A stretch of DNA of 64,000 bases from the NCBI GenBank assembly GCA_024734555.1, contig JANPWX010000348.1, positions 151,177 to 215,176 of the forward strand, written 5' to 3'. This DNA is from Trochalopteron elliotii (taxonomy: Eukaryota; Chordata; Aves; Passeriformes; Leiothrichidae). This document shows positions 23,966 to 37,189 of this stretch, in pieces; position 1 is the stretch's first letter; each line of letters begins with the position of its first letter. Under the pieces are notes generated by a model. The model was not told where the DNA came from, did no database searches, and was given only the letters and a program-made list of their open reading frames with translations. A program made the translations under genes and the position numbers.

Positions 23966-26900
23966 GTCTCAGCTGCATCACTGGTCTTTACTGGCTGCCT
24001 GTAAATGATCCAAGTGCACAGGAGAATAAAGCTGATATTGAGGTGGATGTAATGGGGCCACCAAATAGAGTCAAGAGAGAATCACAATTGCAGAGACATT
24101 TTCTGCTCCAGCAGTACAGGAAGATGGGGGGCAGGTTTTTTTGGTGTTTATAGGAGTAAAACTCTTTAAGCAAGGACCTTAAAAGTGGGAATAATTATAA
24201 TTTACTGTTCACACCATGCAGTGGGGAATCAGGCCCAAGCATGTAGCTACAAGCTTTAGCTATAAATGCTGTGGACTGACTGTGCTGTACAGAGATTTAC
24301 TGAGTCACATTGATTTCAGAACTGCTCTCCCCAGCGAATGGCACTGTTTTATTCCAGTATGGTTGTGAGACCCTACACTTGATTCTGACCTTATATTCTG
24401 AAAAATCAAGTGATTTTTGGTGGGTATATGCTTGACTTACTTGCATATGCATGTAACATGCCTTCAAGAGCTGATACAACCTTGATAAGATTCTTATTTA
24501 AGTTATTCTTCTAGTTAAACCCTATTATGTTGGGAAGAATTCTTTCCATTTCCTCACAGAGACTCTGTGAACACTGAGCTGGGTCTTAGGGCAGGAATCA
24601 GGTTTGCCCCTGATGGCAATAGAACAGGTTAGCCTGTAAACCCAGAGTAAATTTGCAAACTCCATTTGTTAAAAAGAAATGCATTAATGGATTCTGTGAC
24701 TGATCTCCTGAAATGTCATTTGAATGGTTTTGACTGTGCGTTTGTTTTATTCCTGGGAAATTTCACAGTACAAAAAGACTTTTATTTTCCCTTCTTCATT
24801 TGCCAAGAATCTCTTTGAAAGTTGTTTGTTATATAGACTGAGGTTTGGGCCAGATCTTTAGCTCACATAAGCAGATGCATCTCTACTGACTGCTGTAAAA
24901 ATATTCTGATATACCTGAGCTGAGGATCAAGGACAAGGAAATGAAAGAAAGAAACTGCTAGGAATAAAGCTTTTTTGACCAGGGGAGAAGCTACTGCAGG
25001 AAACATATTATTTCCTAAAAAGAAAAACAATAAATAATAATATTTTTTTTAAAAAATCTAAAATTACAAGCTTATTCTTTGGGATATAAATGCCTAGAAC
25101 AAGTCTTGCTGACCCAGTGCCATTCTTCCATCAATCCCTTTTTATGCTGTTAATTTGAGACCTTTCCCACTGCTTTCCTGCTCTGCCTCCCAGGGCATGT
25201 GCAGGAAACACTGGGTGGTTTTAATTAAAATATTCCACTGTGAAAAAAGTTTTTAAAAAAAATTAAATATAAAGTCTTTGCTGACAGTGAATTGGAGAAT
25301 GTGGTGCTATGGAAGAGTCTGCATTATTTGAGATTATTTTAGTGCTTCTGAAAGCAAATGCTCAAAAGCCAAATGCTGAGAATGCAACAATTAACGTTCC
25401 TGGGGTCAGATGTGCTCGGATCAAGAAGAGACAGGGACACAAGGCAGATGTGGGAGTAAGGAGAACAACCCATAGACTAATGAGACACTAACATGGGGAA
25501 TAAAAGGAGAAGAAAAGGGAAAATGAGTTAACTGAAGCCTTGGTCTAGCCCTGAGCTCATTAGCACGTGCTCAGAGAGGTGTTCAGAAGGACCCTGGACA
25601 TAAAGTCATGAGGCAAACCTGTATGACAATGGAGAGTGTAGAAAAAGCTCAATTCAGGGCTTAAGCCAGGGTTATTTAAGCTCTGGATACATTGGGCTAG
25701 ATCTGCTCAGTTCTGGCTGCTTACACCTTCCTCTGAAGCTTTTAGTACAGTAAAAGGATGCTGGAAGAGAGGAGTCTCCTGCTGCCAAGGCACCACCATC
25801 ACTGGGGAGGTGACTCTTTTGTAGTTTAATAGTGGGTTGTCAGTTTTCAGGCCTGTCAGTGCAGTGCCTTTCTCCCACAGCCAGGAGCTCATTTCGTGGA
25901 TATGAAAGAGGACAGAGCTGCTTTTTCTCTTAAAAGGAGAGAAGAAACACTCCTCCTGACAGAATCCCAGTGAAGGTGCTGGACTATCAAATGCTGGGAG
26001 AATTCCCTAAAAGCATTAATTGTGATAATGCCAAAAGCAACACAAGCTACACTGAGAGATGATGCAGGAAGGGTGTCCTTGGTGAGATGTAGGGCCAGAC
26101 TGTGGAGCAGCTGCAGCTGCTTGAGGAAGGAACACTGGGCCAGGAGATGTTGGGAAGTGGCCTTTGCTATTCCAGCTTCTAGGAGCACATGCTCTTCCCA
26201 GCACTTCTTCTCCTTCCTGTTGCTATTGACTGAATTATTGTTTCTGTTTCCTGTCACTTTGAGCAAGGGGAAAGGAGAAGGAGCTGGTCTACAAGGCAAT
26301 TTTCAGTGTGCTTCCCTGTCTGTCTGCTCCCTACAAACAGTTGTTTTTTCTTAGGGATAAAGGCAGAAGATAATTCCTTTAAGTGGCAATTAAGCTCCAG
26401 GTGGTTGTAGAAAGCTGCAGCTTTCTCCAGATCCTGCAAAGACACAGCTTGAGTCCCAGGTTTCCCTACTTCCCTAAACCAGGAGATTTTTTTTTCCTGG
26501 CTTTGTTTTGTGTTTGGTGGTGATTATACTTCTCCAGGGTAGCCCAAAGTGATTGGAGCAGCAGGGAAAATGACAAGCTGAGGATGCTCCATAAACTGGC
26601 TGTGCCCTTTTCCCAAAATGCACTGATTTCATAGAGCAGGGAACAGTTTAATCTCAATCCTGATTTGAACACCTCATGTTTCACCTGCAAAACCTCTGTT
26701 TCCCAAGCAGTGAGCCCAGTCCAATTTCCTTTTACCCCTGCTGCTCTGGCAAGCCTTAGGAAGAGACTTTAGATCGTGTTGGATGGAATACTGAGGGCTG
26801 GTGGAGCAATACTTGTGTTCCAAGACTCCAAGTGAGTCTCATCTGCAGACTTGTGTGATGGCTTTGGCTCATTAACTAATGAGGTTAATGAGAACACCTG

Positions 26901-29082
26901 TATGAGACATCTGACAGGAAGGGGCTGTGTCCAGCCCTGGTGATGGCTCGAGGTGACACAACGAAGTCCCTGGCAGAGCTGGCAGCCAGCAGAGCACAGC
27001 AGGGCAGAGTTTCCTCTCCAGGTCTGAAGCCATCTCATCCCTCCTTTGAGGCAAGTGGATGGACACAGACGTGGGCACAGGTGTGAGCTCAAGGAGATGG
27101 GTCATATTCAGTGAGGCTTGTGAGCCTTGAGGGCTTCAGAGCCAACCCACACCTCCACCAGCAAAGAAATGTGAGCCACTAACTCTGAGAATCTCGTTTT
27201 CTCGGACAAGCTGACTATCAATGGCACCTAATAGCAGAATGTTACCATTTCTACCTGGTTTTAATGATTTATCACCCCTGAATTATGCACCACGGGTGAC
27301 AGTAATGTTCTCTGATGTGGACAGGTGGATGGAATCACATCTCTCTCTGTTTGGTGTGCTAACAGAATCAGAATTAATATTTTGTCTTGCCTGGCTTATC
27401 TTAGCTGGCAGTAGCTATTATTTCACCTACTCTCTCTTCTCCCTCTCTGTCACAACTGAAATACTTTGAATTTGAGCTACACTTGAAGCAGGACTCACCT
27501 CAAATCAGATTTCCAATTCCTTGACCGCAGTCCAACCCCAACGCCATCAGTCTGCACTGAGCCCAGGCAAAGTCAGTCATGTAATGGGATGGATCAAGCA
27601 GGGAGAAGACCTTTTGTGGGTGACTGCAGCCTCTTGCAGGCAATTACATTTGACTTTGACATGCTAGTCAGCACGGGGAAGAGTCAGTGAGAAGCAGCCC
27701 CACACCAGGCAGCACAACACACAGTGCCACGAGCACGTGCAATCCCTCCTGGGGATCTCAGGGACATCCCTGGGAGTGTGTCACAGGATCCTGTGCAGTC
27801 CTGCTGCAGGGCTCCCAGTGTGTCTGTGTAGGGCACACCTGTGGGGGAAAGCAAAGAGCATTTGATTACTCACAATGTGCTTTTCCCCTTTCTTTTTTTT
27901 TTTTCCCTTTCTTTTTCTGTGCTGTTCCCACTAGTGCTGAATTACAGTCACCACGACCTGTTCCTGCCTTCCAGTGTGGGATTCTATGTTGTGTTAGATT
28001 CTGTACATAATTGCATTGTTTGCCTTCTTTATTTCCCTTTCTCCTCCCTGCTCATGGTTGTTTGTTTTCTCTTCATGTGTGGCATAAAAAAGGCTGTTTG
28101 AAGAGAAACTACCCAATACAAATGAAACTGAGTGTTGCTTTTGGAAGATCCAACTGAAGCCTGAGCAGAACTGATAGTAAATTATGAATTAGCTGGAGAT
28201 TTTTATCACTTCTTTTCTTTGTCCTTACTTTTTCTTGTCTTTTTTTTTTTTTTTCCCCTCCCTGTGTGTTTTTTTTAACCCTAATTAAAATGTGCTGGGC
28301 ACAAAAGTGTAATGAAGAGTTGGACTCATTACTTTTGTTTATGGCAAAATCCAAGTGGAACAGAACTCTAAATGGGCTCTGGTTGAGTCCCATCTCCCTC
28401 TATAAAGAGTGTAATAAATATCAGCCACATTGATTTTCCTTCTCCTGAACTCTTCCTATTTGTTCTGGTCTAAGTGCACTATGTTTTCCTCTGAGGTTCT
28501 TTTGCTCTAACTGTTCTATTATCTGTTGTTGTTGTTAATCTGTGTTGAGAGTGTAATTGAGATCCTAAGAGGGAGGTTAAGAGAAACCCCCTCAGGAAGA
28601 CATCAGACCTACATGAAGAAAGAGAAAAAATAAAATAAATAACCCAAGCCATTGAGGCCAACTGCACCATTTACCTGGTTGAGCCATTTCCTTCAGCAAG
28701 GACTTTCATCCACTCCAGGCTCAGCTCTCTTTCTGTAATTAGTTCTCTGTATGTGCTTTTAACTTCAGCTTGATTTTTGCATTGATTTCTTTGCCTTGGG
28801 GGGACATTTACCTCTTCATTCCTTACATCTGATTTTCCCACTACCTGCAGTTATCCACTGAACTGGTGTTACAGGCAGAGGTGAGATGTGGCCCCTTTTC
28901 TCTTCCCCTTTTCCTGCTGTGATTTAACCTGGCCCCAGTGACACAGGTACATGTTAGGAGGGGATGTGGAAGATCAAAGCACAAATGCTCAATTCCCCTT
29001 GGGTTTCCCAGGGAAGGAGGCATGAGCATGACTGAAAGCTTCCCCAGACATGGGGAACCACCTTCACCCAGCCTCAGGCATT
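23966..29082. other. Non-coding stretch, nothing recognised
   Basis: I find no supportable gene or delimited element. Poly-T/pyrimidine runs occur near 27890-27903 and 28242-28256. The open frames are short and without similarity to known families. Confidence 0.5.
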
Positions 29083-29087
29083 GCTTT

Positions 29088-29714
29088 TGTTATAAATGTA
29101 TATTATAAAGTTGGCCTTTCCCAAGGTGTGTGCTATATGAATAATAACATTGTAGTAAGGATGTAAGTTTTTATTTCTGCTATTAGTAAAGAAAACTAGG
29201 CATAACAGGAGTAGTTAATATAGTATACTTAAACTGTCTGTTTGGTCGGGATAACATCCAGTGAACATGAAAAGAAGACCCTGCTATTGATAAAATATCC
29301 TTAAACTGTCTGTTTAATCAAAATCACATCCAGTGAACATGAAAAGAAGACCCTGCTATTGATATATCAACCATCAGCATCTCCCATCTGAGGAAAGTCT
29401 GGACCATGGAGGTGACAATGAAGACACAGCCCAGAAACACACGTGCTCTAAAAAGGGGGACCCAAGGAGGGACCATGCAAAGCAGTTCCTGGAATATGGA
29501 AATTAGTTTATGGAAAAATATGAATATTCAACAGATTGATACAATAGAAAGGGTGTTTAAAGAATGTCTCTGATACAGCAGGGTGTGGACTTGGTTGAAT
29601 GCCAAGTCACCCGGCCTGGCCATACTTTGCTTTTTTTTCTATCTCCTAATTGTCTTACTTTCTATTAAACCTAATTCTTAAAATTTACATAGAAACTGAA
29701 CCTCGTTTTTCACA
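29088..29714 (+). mobile_element. Solo LTR, family 4 (627 bp)
   Basis: The element starts TGTTATAAATG and ends CTCGTTTTTCACA. It is flanked by a 4-bp duplication, CTTT, at 29084-29087 and 29715-29718. An ATTAAA polyadenylation-type signal lies about 50 bp before the end, as in the other LTR families here. The 4-bp duplication fits ERV1/gamma-like elements, but such a short T-rich match is weak support by itself. An internal 72-bp tandem duplication begins at 29228. No viral coding sequence is present. Confidence 0.72.
29228..29364. repeat. 72-bp tandem duplication inside LTR family 4
   Basis: The segment CTTAAACTGTCTGTTT...CTATTGATA occurs at 29228-29291 and again at 29300-29364, with few differences. 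It lies in the part of the LTR that would correspond to U3, where duplicated enhancer blocks are common in retroviruses. Confidence 0.92.
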
Positions 29715-29718
29715 CTTT

Positions 29719-32700
29719 CCATCCTCCTCCAGCCCCCTGATCTGGGCACTCTCTGTCCTGAGCAGTTGAACTCCCTGTTCCCCTTGTTTGGCCACTGCCT
29801 CAGGGGTGTATTGCAAATACATGGAATCTATTATTGCCTGCTTGCTGTACCAGTCCCCAAATCTCAGCAGATAAAAGAGTTCTTAGTGTTTTCTTAATGT
29901 CTCTTTGTAGTTTATTAAAGGCCTAGGAGGCACTGAGGGGGAAATGAGAATGTGACTCAGAAATCCCTCTTCTCAGCCACGTGCTTCCTTCACTCTCTCA
30001 TTTGTAAGCAGACTATTAAAAGTGAATTATCTGAACCAAGTGGCAACACTGCAATGGAAGGGCTGGGGGCAGGGAAGCAGCACTTCCCTCTGGTGCTTCT
30101 AGATGTGAGCAGCTTAGTTCAGCCACTTTCATCTGCCCCTTCCTGCCCAGATTGGATTTTTGCCATTATTTTACAGGAGGATTGTTGGCACTGACAGTTG
30201 CAGACACGGCTGGATTTGTTTTTCCCTCCAGACGTGATGAAAAAGTGTGTCCCTCTTGGCTGCCACGTGGGGATGTTTTTGTGGCTGACACAGAGCTGGG
30301 GAGAGGAGAGGGAAGTGCCTGTGTGGTGCCAGCTCTGCTCTGCTCTCCCTGGAGAACCCCTGGGCTGGGAGGCTCAGAGCTGACAGCTCCACTTGCCATC
30401 ACGTTTCCATCGTGCCTGCTCCCAGGGATGTCTGATCAACGGCAGAAAATTGGGATGAGGGATTATCAGGCGTGAAGTGGTGCTGCTAAGCCAAAACCTC
30501 CCACTCCATTCATTAGGAGGAATCTCTGTTTTCTCTGCCCTGATCCAAATGGAGCAGGCTGAGGAGGTGGCAGCTGCTGTGTCTGGGCTCGTGTGGAGCA
30601 ATTTGGGGCTCCTCCAGATCCTGGCTGGTCTCTCAGTGAAGGTCAGCTCCTCCTTCTAGTGGAGCAATTTTCTGTTTCTCAGTAGATGCTGGATCAAGCC
30701 TTTAAGGAATTAGATTCTGTTTTCAGTTTGTAGCTCAAGCTCTCAGAAATTCCCTTTCGATCTCTCCTCTTCTGTTCAGGAATTGCTCTGAGTGTATCTA
30801 TTGACTTTCCATGGAAAGTGGACATGGCCAAGTAAAAACCTTGCTGCTGAAGATTTTACAGGAGTAATATTGACCTTCCCTGAGAGATACTGAAGATAAT
30901 AGAAAGTCCTGATTCTCTGTAAAACTAAACTGAAATTGTATTTGATGAGTTCTATAAAATGCTTATAGATTTTTATTTTTTTTTCCTACTTTGGCTGAAA
31001 CATCTTTTTTTTTTTTTTTTTTTTTTTTCTCACAAAGGCCAGATGCAGAATATTTACAGAGAGGGGGAAACCTTTTGCTTTGAAAAAATATTTGTACTGG
31101 CAAATCACTGCAAATTGGTTAACTCCCAGATGCATCTAAATAAATAACAGCAGAACTTTGGCTGCACTTGCAAAAAGCCCCCAAACACTGGATTTATGGG
31201 CTTCAGGTATAATTGGGATCTAAGCTAGGCTTACTGAATATTTACAGATTTTATATAGTTTCCAATGGAAGCAGCATCTGTGCAATCTTTTGGGGAGTAA
31301 ATCCAGGTCACAGCCACTCCAAAACCAGCCCAACTCCTGTTTTTATTGGCAAGAACTCTGATTGCTGCAGGGTGCCCTGCTGTGGCCACGGGCTCACAGA
31401 TCCTCCCAGAGATGGCACAGATTTTCCAGCGGTGACATCAGTTCCTTCCTCGGGTGACAAGCTGAGTTTCTGCACACTGGGAGGAAGCAAACAGCTCAGG
31501 GTTGGGTTGGATTTAGAGGGGTTTGAGCTCCCAGGGGTTATTCACTTGCCAAACTTCACCTGGTGCTGGGCTGGGCAGTGAAAGAGCCATCCTGTTTCTG
31601 GTGCCCAGGGCAATCCCAGGGGCTGTTATGCACTTAGAAAAAGTTGCAGGAAAATGGTAATTCTTCCTAAGAGCAGCTCAGACCTCCTGTTCTTGCTGCT
31701 CCTTGTCTCCTGTGGCTCATTTCCTGACAGGAGCTTATCAGCAGTGCTTGCTCTGAACCCTGTGGCCGTGGATCAGACCTCCTCCCTCTCTAACATCCCC
31801 AGCAACCACAGAACATCTTTAAACAACAGCCAGGTCTTGATTTGCTTTTTTGGCTCTCATCTTCATATTTTCCAGGTTTTGTGCCGTGGACAGAGTACAA
31901 AAATATTCCTCTCATTTTTAGAGAAAACTGAGGTAATCTGTGCACAGGAGACAGAGCACTGCTAAAGGTTTCCAAAGATTTTAAAGAGCTCCCACCCAAT
32001 ATACTGTGGCAACAGCAACCTGTTGTCTGACATAGCCTAAACCAACTGATTATTACAATGTACTTAAATTACCATTAATTAAAAATGTCTGAACTCTTTC
32101 TGTGTGTAAGCTTCACAAAGCACATGATCCCTGCTTTCCTCTGAAACCTTCTTTTATTTCCCTATCAGCTCTCTAAGTCTTCTTTCTCTGTCTTTTCTCA
32201 GCCTCTGATGGCTTTGCTCAGTTCATCCTCTGTCATTTGTGTCTGGATCTGGAAACATTTCTCAGGACGTTTGACTCATCCATCATTTAGATAATCACAA
32301 GGAAAAAAACCCACAGTTTCCAGCTATGAACATCCATAAAAAGCACAAAGGGAAAAAAAAAAAAAACAAAACCACCTCACCTTGAACTTCCCTTCCTGCT
32401 TTGCTTTTCATTTAATTTGAGAATCTGACTTGACAGTCTTTGCTCTGGCAAAAGTCCCACTGAAGTTATTAAGGGCAAGAGCTTGTCAGGATTAAGAGGA
32501 AGGATTTGAACTATCTGTGAGTGATAGCAATATCCCCAGTTCTATTAGGCCAGATAAGTACTGGCAAAGGACATTAACCCTGGAGCCTTGAGCCAGCTGC
32601 TGACTGCCCTGCAGGGAAAGGAGATGAGATTTCCAAAGGGGAACACTGGGAACAGCTGCTCTAATAAGGTTTTGCATCCCTTCCCTTGCAGAGCTGAACT

Positions 32701-33143
32701 CAGAACACTTCCTCTCGAGGTGCCCATCTGACCATCAGATACAGGGTGCTGGGAGAAGTGAATGGCCACTGAGGAGCCTAATGGGAATTAAGACTTAAAA
32801 GTTGTTTCTGGCACAGAGCCTGGGCGTGCTGGTGTCCATCAGAGGGGAGGACACAGGGGTGCAGCCCAGTCAGGCAGCTCTGGACAGCTCAGGGCTGGGT
32901 TTGGAGAGGTCTGAACTGCACTGCAGCCTGAGGGTGCAGGGGTTTGGGAACAGGAGGGAGCAGAGGCACCACAGATGGCTGTAACCTGGGGGAAATGTTT
33001 GATATCTCCCAGCAGCTTAACACCCCAATCTGCTGGTGGAAACTTCTGCTGCTTCTCTGCTCCCATTCCTCAGGGAGTGATTATTACACAGCTCAAACGC
33101 CCATTTGGCCATTTGAAGGGCAAACACGACTTCAAAGGCAGAG
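29719..33143. other. Non-coding stretch, nothing recognised
   Basis: No coding region can be supported. A long poly-T run lies at about 31004-31029 and an A-rich run at about 32350-32365. Confidence 0.5.
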
Positions 33144-33404
33144 AATATAGAATGGTTTGGGTTGGGAGGGACCTTAAAGCTCATCCCATTCCACCTCCTG
33201 CCCTGGGCAGGGACACCTTCCCCTGTCCCAGGCTGCTCCAAGCCCCAGTGTCCATCCCAGCCTTGGGCACTTCCAGGGATCCAGGGGCAGCCACAGCTGC
33301 TCTGGGCACCCTGTGCCAGGGCCTGCCCACCCTCCCAGCCAAGAATTTGTTCCTAATTCCTGCTCTCTAATCTAACCCTGCCCTCTGGCAGTGTAAAGCC
33401 ATTA
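33144..33404 (-). mobile_element. Truncated CR1 LINE, 3' end
   Basis: TATAGAATGGTTTGGGTTGG followed by AGGGACCTTAAAGCTCATCC is the classic reverse-complement CR1 3' end. The similarity continues through CCCTGGGCAGGGACACCTTC to about 33404. It is minus strand and 5'-truncated. Confidence 0.93.
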
Positions 33405-34645
33405 GGACAAAGGGACAAAGGTGAGTGGATTGGGAAAGGGGACATCAGGACAGGGTCAGTTAAAAAAGCTTTCCTTACACGTTTTTATGCTTTCTTGAGC
33501 CTGCAGTACTGGACTGGTTCAGGGATTACATGTATTCCCAGCTAGGCACAGTGGAGGACAGTTCACACAAGCAGTAACCCCTGCCCTGTGCAGTGAATTG
33601 AAGAGCTGATCCCACTTTTGCAACCTTCTCTGTAACTCCTGTCCTGACACACGTCACATCTACATGTGCACGAGGTTCTCCATCCCTCTTAGTCGGGGGA
33701 GATCACGTTAATGCCAATGTTAAAACCAAATAAACACTGAAATAAATTTAAAACAAAAGTAAGGTTTCCAAGGCTGTTCCATCGCCACCACCCACCACCA
33801 TTTAAAACTAATTGGGGCTTTGTTATATTCCCTCACCCAGTGACAGATAAATACTAAACTCCACTGGTTAACAATAATCACCCTAATTATGCCAAGATGA
33901 CATTTACAATACAGGCAATTGCTAATCCATTACCTCACTCTGCTGAATACTAGAACACTCAAATTAAAAGTTATTCACCCACAAAGAACAATGTTTTAGT
34001 AGCTGACACAGCTTAGTAAAGGAATTTATTAAGGTAATTTGCAGTTTTCCCATAAATAAAACATTCTAGTGTTCCCCCGTCCTTCCCCCTCCCTTCCCCA
34101 AAGTAATCTTTTGTGATAAATCTTTTTTCTCTCTCTTGTAGCACCCTTAAAAAATAATAACTGAAACTGTCAGGCAGACTTACATATTTAAATTTGCTCA
34201 CCTGAAAGACAACAGAGAGCTGCCCATCCATCTCTTCTGGCTCTTTCTGGAGAACAGGGGTGATAGTTTGGGGTTTGTGATGTTGTGGGAGGTCATTGCA
34301 ATAAAACCTTCTCCAGTGTGGGGTTTCATTGAGACCTGATGACGGCTCTGAATGTGTCAGGGAGTTGTGCAAAAGTCTCCTGTGCCAAACCAGGACTCCC
34401 AGCCCTCATGGGGGAGATGCTGAGGGAGGAAGCAAAAGGGCTTTGAGTCTCCCCAAGCACAGGCTGGAGCTCACAGGGGTAAATTCTGCAGCTCTGCTCA
34501 TGTGCCACCCCAAACCAAAGCCAGACAGGAGCCCAAAGGAAGCAGGAAGCTGCCTGTGTACCCCAGCCTGCAGCGTGGGGAGCAGGGGGGCACCTGCAGC
34601 TCTATTCCAGTACCTGGAGAACCTGTTTCTTTCAGTGGTCTCTTC
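33405..34645. other. Non-coding stretch, AT-rich segment at 33690-34010
   Basis: No gene is supported. The stretch 33690-34010 is AT-rich, free of recognisable repeats and holds several TAAT-type motifs, as many conserved enhancers do. I cannot test conservation here. Confidence 0.4.
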
Positions 34646-34651
34646 CTGACT

Positions 34652-35306
34652 TGTTGGGGAAGATGAATCAGGAAAACCTTATAAATATGATTGCTTAGCA
34701 AAAGATTCTGGAAATATGAAACCTATAATGGAAATAGAAATGGAAAGCTTGCTTTGAGTTGTAGGATACCCAGCCTTAGTTACTATATAACCTGAAAACA
34801 ACAGCCCAGCCAGCTGAAGGAGAATCCCTTTGGATTGAACAATAAATACCCTTCTGCTGGCTGAGGGATCCAAAGATCAATGTAGCAAAAGAGAAAAGTC
34901 TAAAGAGTAGTTTTTAGAGTTTAAAATGTAACACAGTATGGTAATGTAGTAGTTCCTATAGGCTGTATGTAGATTCTATAGGATTTTGTGTCTTGTACTG
35001 GTTGGTTAGTGTAAATTGGAATATTCAATACAAAAGGAGATATAATGGATTGTAACAAGGACCTCGATCTCTTTCCCCTGTGCTCTGACCCTGCCACCTC
35101 TCTCTGGCTCTCCTGCTCCCTCCTCTCTTACCTCTCACCCTCTTGTTCTCTCTCTCCCTCTCTCTTTGGGACTTCCCCTCAGCCCAGGCTGGTGGCTGAA
35201 GGCAAAAGGCCCTTTTTACCCACCACCCTTGCAATAAACCCACGTGTTCTAGAATGTCTCAGCTCTGCAGAGTTCCCTCTCCCTGCCCTCCACGCCTGAT
35301 CCTACA
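34652..35306 (+). mobile_element. Solo LTR, family 1, copy B (655 bp)
   Basis: The element begins TGTTGGGGAAGATGAATC and ends CTGATCCTACA. It is flanked by a perfect 6-bp duplication, CTGACT, at 34646-34651 and 35307-35312. AATAAA at 35233 is the likely polyadenylation signal, followed by a short R/U5-like end. A pyrimidine tract (CT-rich, about 35080-35165) lies before it. The open frames on either strand are LTR sequence, not genes. Confidence 0.95.
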
Positions 35307-35743
35307 CTGACTCATCTCCCATCATTAAAGCACAAAAGGGGAAAATCTCCCTCAGTTCCATTACCTAGGAAGGAAGGAAGTCCTGCTGACAAGTATGAAT
35401 AGAGGGAGGAAAGGGTGAAACAGACACAAAAAAATCAAAGCTGGGTTTCACTACACCCCGTGAGCAGCCCCTTGCCCCTAGAGCTGACCAAACCCCTGCC
35501 AGCAGCACATCCAGCTAAAGGATGCAGCAGGAAGGCATTTTTGGGGGGGTTTGATTTTTACTGTTATCACAGCAGCACTGCCCAGAGCTATTTTGCAATA
35601 AATCCGTGAGTCACAGCCAGCCAGGAATCCCTGCTACCACATCCCCACCATATGCTGACGTGCAGCAGCCCAGCCAGCATCCCACCTGGGGCCAGCCCAG
35701 GGGACCCCTGGGGGTCCCAGCCCCACCTGGGGCAGGCAGTGGG

Positions 35744-35789
35744 AGTGGGAGAGGCTGGGAGGTGTGGGCAGGGTCTGACAGACTCATCC
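35744..35789. repeat. Direct repeat (partner at 36322)
   Basis: AGTGGGAGAGGCTGGGAGGT followed by a GGCAGGGTCTGACAGA core recurs at 36322-36369 with three or four differences. Confidence 0.8.
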
Positions 35790-36321
35790 TGTAACAGTGT
35801 GTGTTTTTGGGGTGCAGCCACAGCCCTTCTAGATCCCAGTCAGCCTCTCCAGTAGAGAAACTGCTTGAGAACTGCTCAGGGGACAGTTCAAGCTCACACA
35901 GCCACACACAAAGTTACAAGGCTGGCTCAGCAGAGAGGCAGAAGGCTCCCAGCCCAGATCAATTCCCAGCAAGTGTTTATTCCAGTGTGCTGAAGGTGAA
36001 TCTGGAGCCAGAGAGGGGGAACATGTGTTTTTTCTCAGTTATACAGGGTCTCTGGTTTGTGGGTGGCACAGGGGGCAGGGCAGGGGACAAGTGACCACAG
36101 GGAAGAGAGGAACAGGACACCAGGCCCCATGTCCAGTGGGGAAACAGGGAAAGGGGATGCCATGGGGTGGGTGATGGACTTGCCAAACCCAGAGAGAAGA
36201 TTGCACAATGTCTGCAAGGGTCTGTGGGGGAGAAGCCTTCTTTACACCTGGGGTATCTTTAATCCTCACTTTTCCAGGGGGAAATTCCTTTAATGGCATG
36301 AGGGACTCCACATCACCCCTG

Positions 36322-36369
36322 CAGTGGGAGAGGCTGGGAGGTGCAGGCAGGGTCTGACAGATTCATCCC
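36322..36369. repeat. Direct repeat (partner at 35744)
   Basis: This is the second copy of the G-rich 46-bp segment, 578 bp downstream and in the same orientation. Confidence 0.8.
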
Positions 36370-37123
36370 TGCATCCACTCCAGCCACAAGCTCCCAGCCC
36401 TGTGCAGACACCCCGGGTAGAAAGGAGACAACTTCCAAATCTGTTCTGGGGAAAATGCAAGTTGTTTTTTTTTTTTCGAGGAAAGGCCTCAGTGTAAAGG
36501 AAATTGAGTAAGGAGAAGGGGTGCCATGAAAGGCAAGGCTTTAAAACAAGCACTGAGCTTCATATGGGGGTGCTCCTATTTGGAGATAAAGTGAGTGTTA
36601 ATTTGAATGAACTTTATTCCTTCCCGAGGAAGGCAAGTGCAGCCTGATTAAAGCCACTTGAATTCTGAATCAGAGTCTGCCTGGGGAGTTAATGGCCAAT
36701 AACAGGCAGAAAACAAAGCCGGGTAATGCTTGTCACAGCAGGGTTCAAACTTCAGCACATAACTTCTTATGACCTGAGAACTATATTTCATCTCAATATA
36801 TAAACTGACAACCCCAGTTTGTACAGGCATATCAAGACAGTAGTATATGCCATTCTATTTGTTCCTGTTCAAGGGCACACAGAGCCCTGAGTACACAAGT
36901 GTGGGGCAATCACAGATTAGAGAAGATGAATTTCTACCCTTGGAGGGATGCAGTGACACCATCACCTCAGCCCTGCTGCTCACCCACTCCTGGACCACAT
37001 CACACTGCAACTGTTAAAGTAAATGCAGAAGTTTGCTGAGTTCACTCATGCCAGTTTAATGACTACTGTTTCAATTATCACTGTAAATCCCCATCCGTTT
37101 TCTTCTTATTTTCCAACCTGTTG

Positions 37124-37189
37124 CCATTAATCTGTTTTTTTTTCATTTTCCCCTCTACCAAATTCCTGCCCAGTTCAACCCAGTAACTC
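37124..37189. repeat. 66-bp direct repeat, copy 1
   Basis: The segment from CCATTAATCTG through CCCCTCTACCAAATTCCTG to CAGTAACTC is nearly identical to 38666-38730, with only two or three changes in the T-rich part. Confidence 0.9.
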
